Shown here piece by piece: positions 45,494 through 57,985 of a stretch of DNA of 64,000 nt. Numbering within the stretch: the first letter of the stretch is position 1; the number at the start of each line of letters is the position of its first letter. Both the position numbers and the translations under genes were made by a program. Origin of the DNA: Anomaloglossus baeobatrachus (taxonomy: Eukaryota; Chordata; Amphibia; Anura; Aromobatidae); the NCBI RefSeq assembly GCF_048569485.1, contig NW_027445266.1:1-64000 (forward strand). The letters are read 5' to 3'. A model generated the notes under the pieces. It was not told where the DNA came from, ran no database searches, and was given only the letters and a program-made list of their open reading frames with translations.

Positions 45494-46883
45494 CTTCTTA
45501 ACCCAGTTTCCAAAAGCAGAACTCAATTCACCTGATTCATATTAGCCCGATTTAATGAATTGGAAGAAAGCATACGTCTTCATATGCACCTCAATTTGGC
45601 CCATTCACTTTTCACACTTCCTCCTTTTGTTTTTTATCTTTCACACTTTTGACTTTCTTTATTCATCCAAATAGCAAACTCATCACCACTCAACCTGACC
45701 AACTCGGCTATGTCCCCGTGCTGCAGTTCTCTGTCTTATCTAGATCATTTGCAATTGAATGGAATAGATCCCTTTTGGACAAAGTGGATTCACCTGCTGC
45801 TGCAGTGACCACAGGTGTGATAACATCTAGAATTGGCATCTGGTGCGATCTCTCCGCTTCCACTCCAAAGAAAGTTACCTGTTTATTCCTATCATGCATT
45901 GGTTTTTGGGGTTTTCTTTGAGTAATGATGATCTCTTTAGTAGTCTGTTGGCGCCCTCTCCTGGAGGAATAGTTTGCTTGCTCTTGGACATTCTAAAAGA
46001 GAGGTCATGATAGACATTGAGCTTCTGAGCTCAATTGGGGACAGTCATGGGTGATGAATGTTTGCAACCTACTGCGAAGCCTCATACCGCAATATAAGGA
46101 ACGTCAAATACTAAGAAAGGGCGGCCTATGAAAGAATTACTACTTTCAATAAGTACACTTAAACGGCTAATTGGGAATAGAAAAACTGTAAAAAGCCCTC
46201 TGAGAAAGCCCCCCTCTAACCTTTGATAGTAAGCTTTTCTGTAGTCTGCCTGTTGATGTATTTTCCGTTTGAACTGTGCACAACATGAAGAGACGGAACA
46301 CTGGCGGCTTGTCACAATGCCCCCCGATGACATCACAATAGCGCTGCTGCCTAGAAAACAAGCTGCGCAGAAGAAGTTGTTCTTTGGGTGGGAGGGTGGG
46401 CTAGTGGAAGGAGGGGGCAATCTCTTTTTTTCCCGGGTGGTAGGGGGATGACAGGAGAAGGGAAGCGGGTGGTGAGAAAGGTACAGAGGGCAGGGTTTGG
46501 GGGCTGGGAAGGAAAGGGAAAAGATTAGGGTTTGGGGATGATGAAAGGGCTTTCTACGGGTAAGGATGGCAAAGGGTGGCAGTGACGGAAAGTCAGGCAA
46601 CCTGTCCTGTCCGTCTTTTTGTATCGTGAATTGGAAAGACTGCAAGGGGGAGGGGAGTTGCTTGCGCCCTAAAGGAGGAGTTATTCAGATTCATTGCAGT
46701 GGGCGGCGGCTGCAAAACGCACCATTCTTCTTGTTTTGGCTCTGCAAAGCAGCCTTTTCAAGGGTTGGCTTGGGTGACAAAATGTCTTGTGTAGGCGTGG
46801 GTTTGTCTCCCTCTCGCTCTCTCTCCCTAAGATGTGTCCGGCATAGGCCAGGGTGCCACTCGAGGCCCAAACCAATTCTGGTT

Positions 46884-46926
46884 ATCGCTTCTCGGCCTTT
46901 TGGCTAAGATCAAGTGTAGTATCTGT
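46884..46926 (+). pseudogene. RNU2: U2 snRNA copy 26, 5' part (nt 1-43), split by short insert
   Basis: U2 is intact up to ATCTGT (nt 38-43). PSE at 46822-46839. Confidence 0.96.
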
Positions 46927-47737
46927 GAGGCTCGGCAGATGCAATGCACACTGGAAGGTTGCGCTTGCTAGTACTCTTGATGTATAGTATATTCATCTAG
47001 AGGAAAACATGGCCCTACCAGGATCGAGGCTATTAGACTGAGTAAGTGTGGGGGCTATGGTGCAATGTGCCCCAGGACTGACGACCCTGGAGTGAGTCTG
47101 AGCTTGCTGGCTTGGGACCCCGGCGAGCCTTGGGCTCTGTAGCACACCGTACCTTGCCCTTTCATACTTTCTGAGCATATTGCTCTATCCCGGCCTTCTG
47201 GCTATGAAGGGAAATTTTTATAATCATGGTCGGAGGTCCGTTCAGCTTTGGGCTGAGAAACCAACACCCGGTTGGAGGTCCGGGTCAGCTTCGGCTGAGA
47301 AACCAACACCCGGTTGGAGGTCTGGGTCAGCTTCGGCTGAGAAACCAACACCCGGTTGGAGGTCCGGGTCAGCTTCGGCTGAGAAACCAACACCCGGTTG
47401 GAGGTCCGGTTAGCCTTGGGCTGAGAAACCAACACCGGTTGACGGTCCGGGCAGTTTCGGCTGCGAAACCAACAACTAGTAGCTCTCTACTCCACTTGGG
47501 TAAGATGCCTGGGTGGACGCTGGGAGCAACGACAAGGCTCAACCAGGCTTCGGCTTGGGGGAGCACCGAAGATCCCTGACCCTTGCTGTGGCCTTCTGGC
47601 TCGGAGGGACGGGGTTGATTTTTGGGGACCCTCTCCTCACGGAGGGGTCCACACGAATCCTAGCCTTTGCACTGTTTTTGGTGTGACTTCGGTCATGCAT
47701 TTTTTGCGGTGCTTTGGAAAGCTTCATTAAATCAAAA
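46927..47737 (+). mobile_element. Short non-autonomous U2-targeted retroelement, copy B
   Basis: 811 bp, same family and order of parts as the insert at 39770, with a 5-bp duplication TCTGT (46922-46926 and 47738-47742; 6 bp if the ambiguous A is counted). Its first bases, GAGGCTCGGCAGATGCAATG, align with sequence inside the 5' hairpin region of copy A, so it begins some 20-35 bp further in or carries a small internal deletion. The U2 stem-loop-I-like segment lies at 47191-47207, the minisatellite at 47228-47475 and the tail at the 3' end. Confidence 0.75.
47228..47475 (+). repeat. 42-bp minisatellite with internal hairpin (insert B)
   Basis: About six copies, the same length as in insert A, but most units carry the GGTCAGCTTCGGCT variant where A mostly has GTCAGCCTTGGGCT. 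Equal copy number across diverged elements suggests that the array length is ancestral. Confidence 0.85.
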
Positions 47738-47887
47738 TCTGTTCTTATCAGTTTAATATCTGATACGTCCCCTATCTGGGGACCATATATTAAATGGATT
47801 TTTAGAACAGGGAGATGGAAAAAGAGCTTGCTCTGTCCACTCCACGCATTGACCTGGTATTGCAGTACCTCCAGGAACGGTGCACCC
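47738..47887 (+). pseudogene. RNU2: U2 snRNA copy 26, 3' part (nt 39-188)
   Basis: Remainder of the split gene, no base change seen. 3' box at 47900-47914. Confidence 0.96.
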
Positions 47888-49277
47888 CTTCTTAACCCAG
47901 TTTCCAAAAGCAGAACTCAATTCACCTGATTCATATTAGCCCGATTTAATGAATTGGAAGAAAGCATACGTCTTCATATGCACCTCAATTTGGCCCATTC
48001 ACTTTTCACACTTCCTCCTTTTGTTTTTTATCTTTCACACTTTTGACTTTCTTTATTCATCCAAATAGCAAACTCATCACCACTCAACCTGACCAACTCG
48101 GCTATGTCCCCGTGCTGCAGTTCTCTGTCTTATCTAGATCATTTGCAATTGAATGGAATAGATCCCTTTTGGACAAAGTGGATTCACCTGCTGCTGCAGT
48201 GACCACAGGTGTGATAACATCTAGAATTGGCATCTGGTGCGATCTCTCCGCTTCCACTCCAAAGAAAGTTACCTGTTTATTCCTATCATGCATTGGTTTT
48301 TGGGGTTTTCTTTGAGTAATGATGATCTCTTTAGTAGTCTGTTGGCGCCCTCTCCTGGAGGAATAGTTTGCTTGCTCTTGGACATTCTAAAAGAGAGGTC
48401 ATGATAGACATTGAGCTTCTGAGCTCAATTGGGGACAGTCATGGGTGATGAATGTTTGCAACCTACTGCGAAGCCTCATACCGCAATATAAGGAACGTCA
48501 AATACTAAGAAAGGGCGGCCTATGAAAGAATTACTACTTTCAATAAGTACACTTAAACGGCTAATTGGGAATAGAAAAACTGTAAAAAGCCCTCTGAGAA
48601 AGCCCCCCTCTAACCTTTGATAGTAAGCTTTTCTGTAGTCTGCCTGTTGATGTATTTTCCGTTTGAACTGTGCACAACATGAAGAGACGGAACACTGGCG
48701 GCTTGTCACAATGCCCCCCGATGACATCACAATAGCGCTGCTGCCTAGAAAACAAGCTGCGCAGAAGAAGTTGTTCTTTGGGTGGGAGGGTGGGCTAGTG
48801 GAAGGAGGGGGCAATCTCTTTTTTTCCCGGGTGGTAGGGGGATGACAGGAGAAGGGAAGCGGGTGGTGAGAAAGGTACAGAGGGCAGGGTTTGGGGGCTG
48901 GGAAGGAAAGGGAAAAGATTAGGGTTTGGGGATGATGAAAGGGCTTTCTACGGGTAAGGATGGCAAAGGGTGGCAGTGACGGAAAGTCAGGCAACCTGTC
49001 CTGTCCGTCTTTTTGTATCGTGAATTGGAAAGACTGCAAGGGGGAGGGGAGTTGCTTGCGCCCTAAAGGAGGAGTTATTCAGATTCATTGCAGTGGGCGG
49101 CGGCTGCAAAACGCACCATTCTTCTTGTTTTGGCTCTGCAAAGCAGCCTTTTCAAGGGTTGGCTTGGGTGACAAAATGTCTTGTGTAGGCGTGGGTTTGT
49201 CTCCCTCTCGCTCTCTCTCCCTAAGATGTGTCCGGCATAGGCCAGGGTGCCACTCGAGGCCCAAACCAATTCTGGTT

Positions 49278-49465
49278 ATCGCTTCTCGGCCTTTTGGCTA
49301 AGATCAAGTGTAGTATCTGTTCTTATCAGTTTAATATCTGATACGTCCCCTATCTGGGGACCATATATTAAATGGATTTTTAGAACAGGGAGATGGAAAA
49401 AGAGCTTGCTCTGTCCACTCCACGCATTGACCTGGTATTGCAGTACCTCCAGGAACGGTGCACCC
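49278..49465 (+). ncRNA. RNU2: U2 snRNA, copy 27
   Basis: Whole copy lying between two disrupted units. PSE 49216-49233, 3' box 49478-49492. Confidence 0.97.
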
Positions 49466-50855
49466 CTTCTTAACCCAGTTTCCAAAAGCAGAACTCAATT
49501 CACCTGATTCATATTAGCCCGATTTAATGAATTGGAAGAAAGCATACGTCTTCATATGCACCTCAATTTGGCCCATTCACTTTTCACACTTCCTCCTTTT
49601 GTTTTTTATCTTTCACACTTTTGACTTTCTTTATTCATCCAAATAGCAAACTCATCACCACTCAACCTGACCAACTCGGCTATGTCCCCGTGCTGCAGTT
49701 CTCTGTCTTATCTAGATCATTTGCAATTGAATGGAATAGATCCCTTTTGGACAAAGTGGATTCACCTGCTGCTGCAGTGACCACAGGTGTGATAACATCT
49801 AGAATTGGCATCTGGTGCGATCTCTCCGCTTCCACTCCAAAGAAAGTTACCTGTTTATTCCTATCATGCATTGGTTTTTGGGGTTTTCTTTGAGTAATGA
49901 TGATCTCTTTAGTAGTCTGTTGGCGCCCTCTCCTGGAGGAATAGTTTGCTTGCTCTTGGACATTCTAAAAGAGAGGTCATGATAGACATTGAGCTTCTGA
50001 GCTCAATTGGGGACAGTCATGGGTGATGAATGTTTGCAACCTACTGCGAAGCCTCATACCGCAATATAAGGAACGTCAAATACTAAGAAAGGGCGGCCTA
50101 TGAAAGAATTACTACTTTCAATAAGTACACTTAAACGGCTAATTGGGAATAGAAAAACTGTAAAAAGCCCTCTGAGAAAGCCCCCCTCTAACCTTTGATA
50201 GTAAGCTTTTCTGTAGTCTGCCTGTTGATGTATTTTCCGTTTGAACTGTGCACAACATGAAGAGACGGAACACTGGCGGCTTGTCACAATGCCCCCCGAT
50301 GACATCACAATAGCGCTGCTGCCTAGAAAACAAGCTGCGCAGAAGAAGTTGTTCTTTGGGTGGGAGGGTGGGCTAGTGGAAGGAGGGGGCAATCTCTTTT
50401 TTTCCCGGGTGGTAGGGGGATGACAGGAGAAGGGAAGCGGGTGGTGAGAAAGGTACAGAGGGCAGGGTTTGGGGGCTGGGAAGGAAAGGGAAAAGATTAG
50501 GGTTTGGGGATGATGAAAGGGCTTTCTACGGGTAAGGATGGCAAAGGGTGGCAGTGACGGAAAGTCAGGCAACCTGTCCTGTCCGTCTTTTTGTATCGTG
50601 AATTGGAAAGACTGCAAGGGGGAGGGGAGTTGCTTGCGCCCTAAAGGAGGAGTTATTCAGATTCATTGCAGTGGGCGGCGGCTGCAAAACGCACCATTCT
50701 TCTTGTTTTGGCTCTGCAAAGCAGCCTTTTCAAGGGTTGGCTTGGGTGACAAAATGTCTTGTGTAGGCGTGGGTTTGTCTCCCTCTCGCTCTCTCTCCCT
50801 AAGATGTGTCCGGCATAGGCCAGGGTGCCACTCGAGGCCCAAACCAATTCTGGTT

Positions 50856-50898
50856 ATCGCTTCTCGGCCTTTTGGCTAAGATCAAGTGTAGTATCTGT
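50856..50898 (+). pseudogene. RNU2: U2 snRNA copy 28, 5' part (nt 1-43), split by short insert
   Basis: Breaks at the same U2 base as copy 26. PSE at 50794-50811. Confidence 0.96.
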
Positions 50899-51711
50899 GA
50901 GGCTCGGCAGATGCAATGCACACTGGAAGGTTGCGCTTGCTAGTACTCTTGATGTATAGTATATTCATCTAGAGGAAAACATGGCCCTACCAGGATCGAG
51001 GCTATTAGACTGAGTAAGTGTGGGGGCTATGGTGCAATGTACCCCAGGACTGACGACCCTGGAGTGAGTCTGAGCTTGCTGGCTTGGGACCCCGGCGAGC
51101 CTTGGGCTCTGTAGCACACCGTACCTTGCCCTTTCATACTTTCTGAGCATATTGCTCTATCCCGGCCTTCTGGCTAGGAAGGGAAATTTTTATAATCATG
51201 GTCGGAGGTCCGTTCAGCTTTGGGCTGAGAAACCAACACCCGGTTGGAGGTCCGGGTCAGCTTCGGCTGAGAAACCAACACCCGGTTGGAGGTCTGGGTC
51301 AGCTTCGGCTGAGAAACCAACACCCGGTTGGAGGTCCGGGTCAGCTTCGGCTGAGAAACCAACACCCGGTTGGAGGTCCGGTTAGCCTTGGGCTGAGAAA
51401 CCAACACCGGTTGACGGTCCGGGCAGTTTCGGCTGCGAAACCAACAACTAGTAGCTCTCTACTCCACTTGGGTAAGATGCCTGGGTGGACGCTGGGAGCA
51501 ACGACAAGGCTCAACCAGGCTTTGGCTTGGGGGAGCACCGAAGATCCCTGACCCTTGCTGTGGCCTTCTGGCTCGGAGGGACGGGGTTGATTTTTGGGGA
51601 CCCTCTCCTCACGGAGGGGTCCACACGAATCCTAGCCTTTGCACTGTTTTTGGTGTGACTTCGGTCATGCATTTTTTGCGGTGCTTTGGAAAGCTTCATT
51701 AAATCAAAAAA
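50899..51711 (+). mobile_element. Short non-autonomous U2-targeted retroelement, copy C
   Basis: 813 bp, nearly identical to the insert at 46927 and with the same 5' end and the same TCTGT duplication (50894-50898 and 51712-51716). I see a few substitutions (for example GTGCCCC to GTACCCC near 51040 and TATGAAGG to TAGGAAGG near 51177) and a tail two A longer. The shared junctions point to duplication of a disrupted unit within the array rather than a second insertion event. The U2 stem-loop-I-like segment is at 51163-51179. Confidence 0.75.
51200..51447 (+). repeat. 42-bp minisatellite with internal hairpin (insert C)
   Basis: Same unit order and variants as in insert B; no length change. 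Confidence 0.85.
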
Positions 51712-51861
51712 TCTGTTCTTATCAGTTTAATATCTGATACGTCCCCTATCTGGGGACCATATATTAAATGGATTTTTAGAACAGGGAGATGGAAAAAGAG
51801 CTTGCTCTGTCCACTCCACGCATTGACCTGGTATTGCAGTACCTCCAGGAACGGTGCACCC
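51712..51861 (+). pseudogene. RNU2: U2 snRNA copy 28, 3' part (nt 39-188)
   Basis: Remainder of the split gene. 3' box at 51874-51888. Confidence 0.96.
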
Positions 51862-53251
51862 CTTCTTAACCCAGTTTCCAAAAGCAGAACTCAATTCACC
51901 TGATTCATATTAGCCCGATTTAATGAATTGGAAGAAAGCATACGTCTTCATATGCACCTCAATTTGGCCCATTCACTTTTCACACTTCCTCCTTTTGTTT
52001 TTTATCTTTCACACTTTTGACTTTCTTTATTCATCCAAATAGCAAACTCATCACCACTCAACCTGACCAACTCGGCTATGTCCCCGTGCTGCAGTTCTCT
52101 GTCTTATCTAGATCATTTGCAATTGAATGGAATAGATCCCTTTTGGACAAAGTGGATTCACCTGCTGCTGCAGTGACCACAGGTGTGATAACATCTAGAA
52201 TTGGCATCTGGTGCGATCTCTCCGCTTCCACTCCAAAGAAAGTTACCTGTTTATTCCTATCATGCATTGGTTTTTGGGGTTTTCTTTGAGTAATGATGAT
52301 CTCTTTAGTAGTCTGTTGGCGCCCTCTCCTGGAGGAATAGTTTGCTTGCTCTTGGACATTCTAAAAGAGAGGTCATGATAGACATTGAGCTTCTGAGCTC
52401 AATTGGGGACAGTCATGGGTGATGAATGTTTGCAACCTACTGCGAAGCCTCATACCGCAATATAAGGAACGTCAAATACTAAGAAAGGGCGGCCTATGAA
52501 AGAATTACTACTTTCAATAAGTACACTTAAACGGCTAATTGGGAATAGAAAAACTGTAAAAAGCCCTCTGAGAAAGCCCCCCTCTAACCTTTGATAGTAA
52601 GCTTTTCTGTAGTCTGCCTGTTGATGTATTTTCCGTTTGAACTGTGCACAACATGAAGAGACGGAACACTGGCGGCTTGTCACAATGCCCCCCGATGACA
52701 TCACAATAGCGCTGCTGCCTAGAAAACAAGCTGCGCAGAAGAAGTTGTTCTTTGGGTGGGAGGGTGGGCTAGTGGAAGGAGGGGGCAATCTCTTTTTTTC
52801 CCGGGTGGTAGGGGGATGACAGGAGAAGGGAAGCGGGTGGTGAGAAAGGTACAGAGGGCAGGGTTTGGGGGCTGGGAAGGAAAGGGAAAAGATTAGGGTT
52901 TGGGGATGATGAAAGGGCTTTCTACGGGTAAGGATGGCAAAGGGTGGCAGTGACGGAAAGTCAGGCAACCTGTCCTGTCCGTCTTTTTGTATCGTGAATT
53001 GGAAAGACTGCAAGGGGGAGGGGAGTTGCTTGCGCCCTAAAGGAGGAGTTATTCAGATTCATTGCAGTGGGCGGCGGCTGCAAAACGCACCATTCTTCTT
53101 GTTTTGGCTCTGCAAAGCAGCCTTTTCAAGGGTTGGCTTGGGTGACAAAATGTCTTGTGTAGGCGTGGGTTTGTCTCCCTCTCGCTCTCTCTCCCTAAGA
53201 TGTGTCCGGCATAGGCCAGGGTGCCACTCGAGGCCCAAACCAATTCTGGTT

Positions 53252-53439
53252 ATCGCTTCTCGGCCTTTTGGCTAAGATCAAGTGTAGTATCTGTTCTTAT
53301 CAGTTTAATATCTGATACGTCCCCTATCTGGGGACCATATATTAAATGGATTTTTAGAACAGGGAGATGGAAAAAGAGCTTGCTCTGTCCACTCCACGCA
53401 TTGACCTGGTATTGCAGTACCTCCAGGAACGGTGCACCC
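53252..53439 (+). ncRNA. RNU2: U2 snRNA, copy 29
   Basis: First whole copy after the last insert. PSE 53190-53207, 3' box 53452-53466. Confidence 0.97.
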
Positions 53440-54829
53440 CTTCTTAACCCAGTTTCCAAAAGCAGAACTCAATTCACCTGATTCATATTAGCCCGATTTA
53501 ATGAATTGGAAGAAAGCATACGTCTTCATATGCACCTCAATTTGGCCCATTCACTTTTCACACTTCCTCCTTTTGTTTTTTATCTTTCACACTTTTGACT
53601 TTCTTTATTCATCCAAATAGCAAACTCATCACCACTCAACCTGACCAACTCGGCTATGTCCCCGTGCTGCAGTTCTCTGTCTTATCTAGATCATTTGCAA
53701 TTGAATGGAATAGATCCCTTTTGGACAAAGTGGATTCACCTGCTGCTGCAGTGACCACAGGTGTGATAACATCTAGAATTGGCATCTGGTGCGATCTCTC
53801 CGCTTCCACTCCAAAGAAAGTTACCTGTTTATTCCTATCATGCATTGGTTTTTGGGGTTTTCTTTGAGTAATGATGATCTCTTTAGTAGTCTGTTGGCGC
53901 CCTCTCCTGGAGGAATAGTTTGCTTGCTCTTGGACATTCTAAAAGAGAGGTCATGATAGACATTGAGCTTCTGAGCTCAATTGGGGACAGTCATGGGTGA
54001 TGAATGTTTGCAACCTACTGCGAAGCCTCATACCGCAATATAAGGAACGTCAAATACTAAGAAAGGGCGGCCTATGAAAGAATTACTACTTTCAATAAGT
54101 ACACTTAAACGGCTAATTGGGAATAGAAAAACTGTAAAAAGCCCTCTGAGAAAGCCCCCCTCTAACCTTTGATAGTAAGCTTTTCTGTAGTCTGCCTGTT
54201 GATGTATTTTCCGTTTGAACTGTGCACAACATGAAGAGACGGAACACTGGCGGCTTGTCACAATGCCCCCCGATGACATCACAATAGCGCTGCTGCCTAG
54301 AAAACAAGCTGCGCAGAAGAAGTTGTTCTTTGGGTGGGAGGGTGGGCTAGTGGAAGGAGGGGGCAATCTCTTTTTTTCCCGGGTGGTAGGGGGATGACAG
54401 GAGAAGGGAAGCGGGTGGTGAGAAAGGTACAGAGGGCAGGGTTTGGGGGCTGGGAAGGAAAGGGAAAAGATTAGGGTTTGGGGATGATGAAAGGGCTTTC
54501 TACGGGTAAGGATGGCAAAGGGTGGCAGTGACGGAAAGTCAGGCAACCTGTCCTGTCCGTCTTTTTGTATCGTGAATTGGAAAGACTGCAAGGGGGAGGG
54601 GAGTTGCTTGCGCCCTAAAGGAGGAGTTATTCAGATTCATTGCAGTGGGCGGCGGCTGCAAAACGCACCATTCTTCTTGTTTTGGCTCTGCAAAGCAGCC
54701 TTTTCAAGGGTTGGCTTGGGTGACAAAATGTCTTGTGTAGGCGTGGGTTTGTCTCCCTCTCGCTCTCTCTCCCTAAGATGTGTCCGGCATAGGCCAGGGT
54801 GCCACTCGAGGCCCAAACCAATTCTGGTT

Positions 54830-55017
54830 ATCGCTTCTCGGCCTTTTGGCTAAGATCAAGTGTAGTATCTGTTCTTATCAGTTTAATATCTGATACGTCC
54901 CCTATCTGGGGACCATATATTAAATGGATTTTTAGAACAGGGAGATGGAAAAAGAGCTTGCTCTGTCCACTCCACGCATTGACCTGGTATTGCAGTACCT
55001 CCAGGAACGGTGCACCC
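54830..55017 (+). ncRNA. RNU2: U2 snRNA, copy 30
   Basis: Uninterrupted copy, no change seen. PSE 54768-54785, 3' box 55030-55044. Confidence 0.97.
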
Positions 55018-56407
55018 CTTCTTAACCCAGTTTCCAAAAGCAGAACTCAATTCACCTGATTCATATTAGCCCGATTTAATGAATTGGAAGAAAGCATACG
55101 TCTTCATATGCACCTCAATTTGGCCCATTCACTTTTCACACTTCCTCCTTTTGTTTTTTATCTTTCACACTTTTGACTTTCTTTATTCATCCAAATAGCA
55201 AACTCATCACCACTCAACCTGACCAACTCGGCTATGTCCCCGTGCTGCAGTTCTCTGTCTTATCTAGATCATTTGCAATTGAATGGAATAGATCCCTTTT
55301 GGACAAAGTGGATTCACCTGCTGCTGCAGTGACCACAGGTGTGATAACATCTAGAATTGGCATCTGGTGCGATCTCTCCGCTTCCACTCCAAAGAAAGTT
55401 ACCTGTTTATTCCTATCATGCATTGGTTTTTGGGGTTTTCTTTGAGTAATGATGATCTCTTTAGTAGTCTGTTGGCGCCCTCTCCTGGAGGAATAGTTTG
55501 CTTGCTCTTGGACATTCTAAAAGAGAGGTCATGATAGACATTGAGCTTCTGAGCTCAATTGGGGACAGTCATGGGTGATGAATGTTTGCAACCTACTGCG
55601 AAGCCTCATACCGCAATATAAGGAACGTCAAATACTAAGAAAGGGCGGCCTATGAAAGAATTACTACTTTCAATAAGTACACTTAAACGGCTAATTGGGA
55701 ATAGAAAAACTGTAAAAAGCCCTCTGAGAAAGCCCCCCTCTAACCTTTGATAGTAAGCTTTTCTGTAGTCTGCCTGTTGATGTATTTTCCGTTTGAACTG
55801 TGCACAACATGAAGAGACGGAACACTGGCGGCTTGTCACAATGCCCCCCGATGACATCACAATAGCGCTGCTGCCTAGAAAACAAGCTGCGCAGAAGAAG
55901 TTGTTCTTTGGGTGGGAGGGTGGGCTAGTGGAAGGAGGGGGCAATCTCTTTTTTTCCCGGGTGGTAGGGGGATGACAGGAGAAGGGAAGCGGGTGGTGAG
56001 AAAGGTACAGAGGGCAGGGTTTGGGGGCTGGGAAGGAAAGGGAAAAGATTAGGGTTTGGGGATGATGAAAGGGCTTTCTACGGGTAAGGATGGCAAAGGG
56101 TGGCAGTGACGGAAAGTCAGGCAACCTGTCCTGTCCGTCTTTTTGTATCGTGAATTGGAAAGACTGCAAGGGGGAGGGGAGTTGCTTGCGCCCTAAAGGA
56201 GGAGTTATTCAGATTCATTGCAGTGGGCGGCGGCTGCAAAACGCACCATTCTTCTTGTTTTGGCTCTGCAAAGCAGCCTTTTCAAGGGTTGGCTTGGGTG
56301 ACAAAATGTCTTGTGTAGGCGTGGGTTTGTCTCCCTCTCGCTCTCTCTCCCTAAGATGTGTCCGGCATAGGCCAGGGTGCCACTCGAGGCCCAAACCAAT
56401 TCTGGTT

Positions 56408-56595
56408 ATCGCTTCTCGGCCTTTTGGCTAAGATCAAGTGTAGTATCTGTTCTTATCAGTTTAATATCTGATACGTCCCCTATCTGGGGACCATATATTA
56501 AATGGATTTTTAGAACAGGGAGATGGAAAAAGAGCTTGCTCTGTCCACTCCACGCATTGACCTGGTATTGCAGTACCTCCAGGAACGGTGCACCC
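56408..56595 (+). ncRNA. RNU2: U2 snRNA, copy 31
   Basis: Uninterrupted copy, no change seen. PSE 56346-56363, 3' box 56608-56622. Confidence 0.97.
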
Positions 56596-57985
56596 CTTCT
56601 TAACCCAGTTTCCAAAAGCAGAACTCAATTCACCTGATTCATATTAGCCCGATTTAATGAATTGGAAGAAAGCATACGTCTTCATATGCACCTCAATTTG
56701 GCCCATTCACTTTTCACACTTCCTCCTTTTGTTTTTTATCTTTCACACTTTTGACTTTCTTTATTCATCCAAATAGCAAACTCATCACCACTCAACCTGA
56801 CCAACTCGGCTATGTCCCCGTGCTGCAGTTCTCTGTCTTATCTAGATCATTTGCAATTGAATGGAATAGATCCCTTTTGGACAAAGTGGATTCACCTGCT
56901 GCTGCAGTGACCACAGGTGTGATAACATCTAGAATTGGCATCTGGTGCGATCTCTCCGCTTCCACTCCAAAGAAAGTTACCTGTTTATTCCTATCATGCA
57001 TTGGTTTTTGGGGTTTTCTTTGAGTAATGATGATCTCTTTAGTAGTCTGTTGGCGCCCTCTCCTGGAGGAATAGTTTGCTTGCTCTTGGACATTCTAAAA
57101 GAGAGGTCATGATAGACATTGAGCTTCTGAGCTCAATTGGGGACAGTCATGGGTGATGAATGTTTGCAACCTACTGCGAAGCCTCATACCGCAATATAAG
57201 GAACGTCAAATACTAAGAAAGGGCGGCCTATGAAAGAATTACTACTTTCAATAAGTACACTTAAACGGCTAATTGGGAATAGAAAAACTGTAAAAAGCCC
57301 TCTGAGAAAGCCCCCCTCTAACCTTTGATAGTAAGCTTTTCTGTAGTCTGCCTGTTGATGTATTTTCCGTTTGAACTGTGCACAACATGAAGAGACGGAA
57401 CACTGGCGGCTTGTCACAATGCCCCCCGATGACATCACAATAGCGCTGCTGCCTAGAAAACAAGCTGCGCAGAAGAAGTTGTTCTTTGGGTGGGAGGGTG
57501 GGCTAGTGGAAGGAGGGGGCAATCTCTTTTTTTCCCGGGTGGTAGGGGGATGACAGGAGAAGGGAAGCGGGTGGTGAGAAAGGTACAGAGGGCAGGGTTT
57601 GGGGGCTGGGAAGGAAAGGGAAAAGATTAGGGTTTGGGGATGATGAAAGGGCTTTCTACGGGTAAGGATGGCAAAGGGTGGCAGTGACGGAAAGTCAGGC
57701 AACCTGTCCTGTCCGTCTTTTTGTATCGTGAATTGGAAAGACTGCAAGGGGGAGGGGAGTTGCTTGCGCCCTAAAGGAGGAGTTATTCAGATTCATTGCA
57801 GTGGGCGGCGGCTGCAAAACGCACCATTCTTCTTGTTTTGGCTCTGCAAAGCAGCCTTTTCAAGGGTTGGCTTGGGTGACAAAATGTCTTGTGTAGGCGT
57901 GGGTTTGTCTCCCTCTCGCTCTCTCTCCCTAAGATGTGTCCGGCATAGGCCAGGGTGCCACTCGAGGCCCAAACCAATTCTGGTT

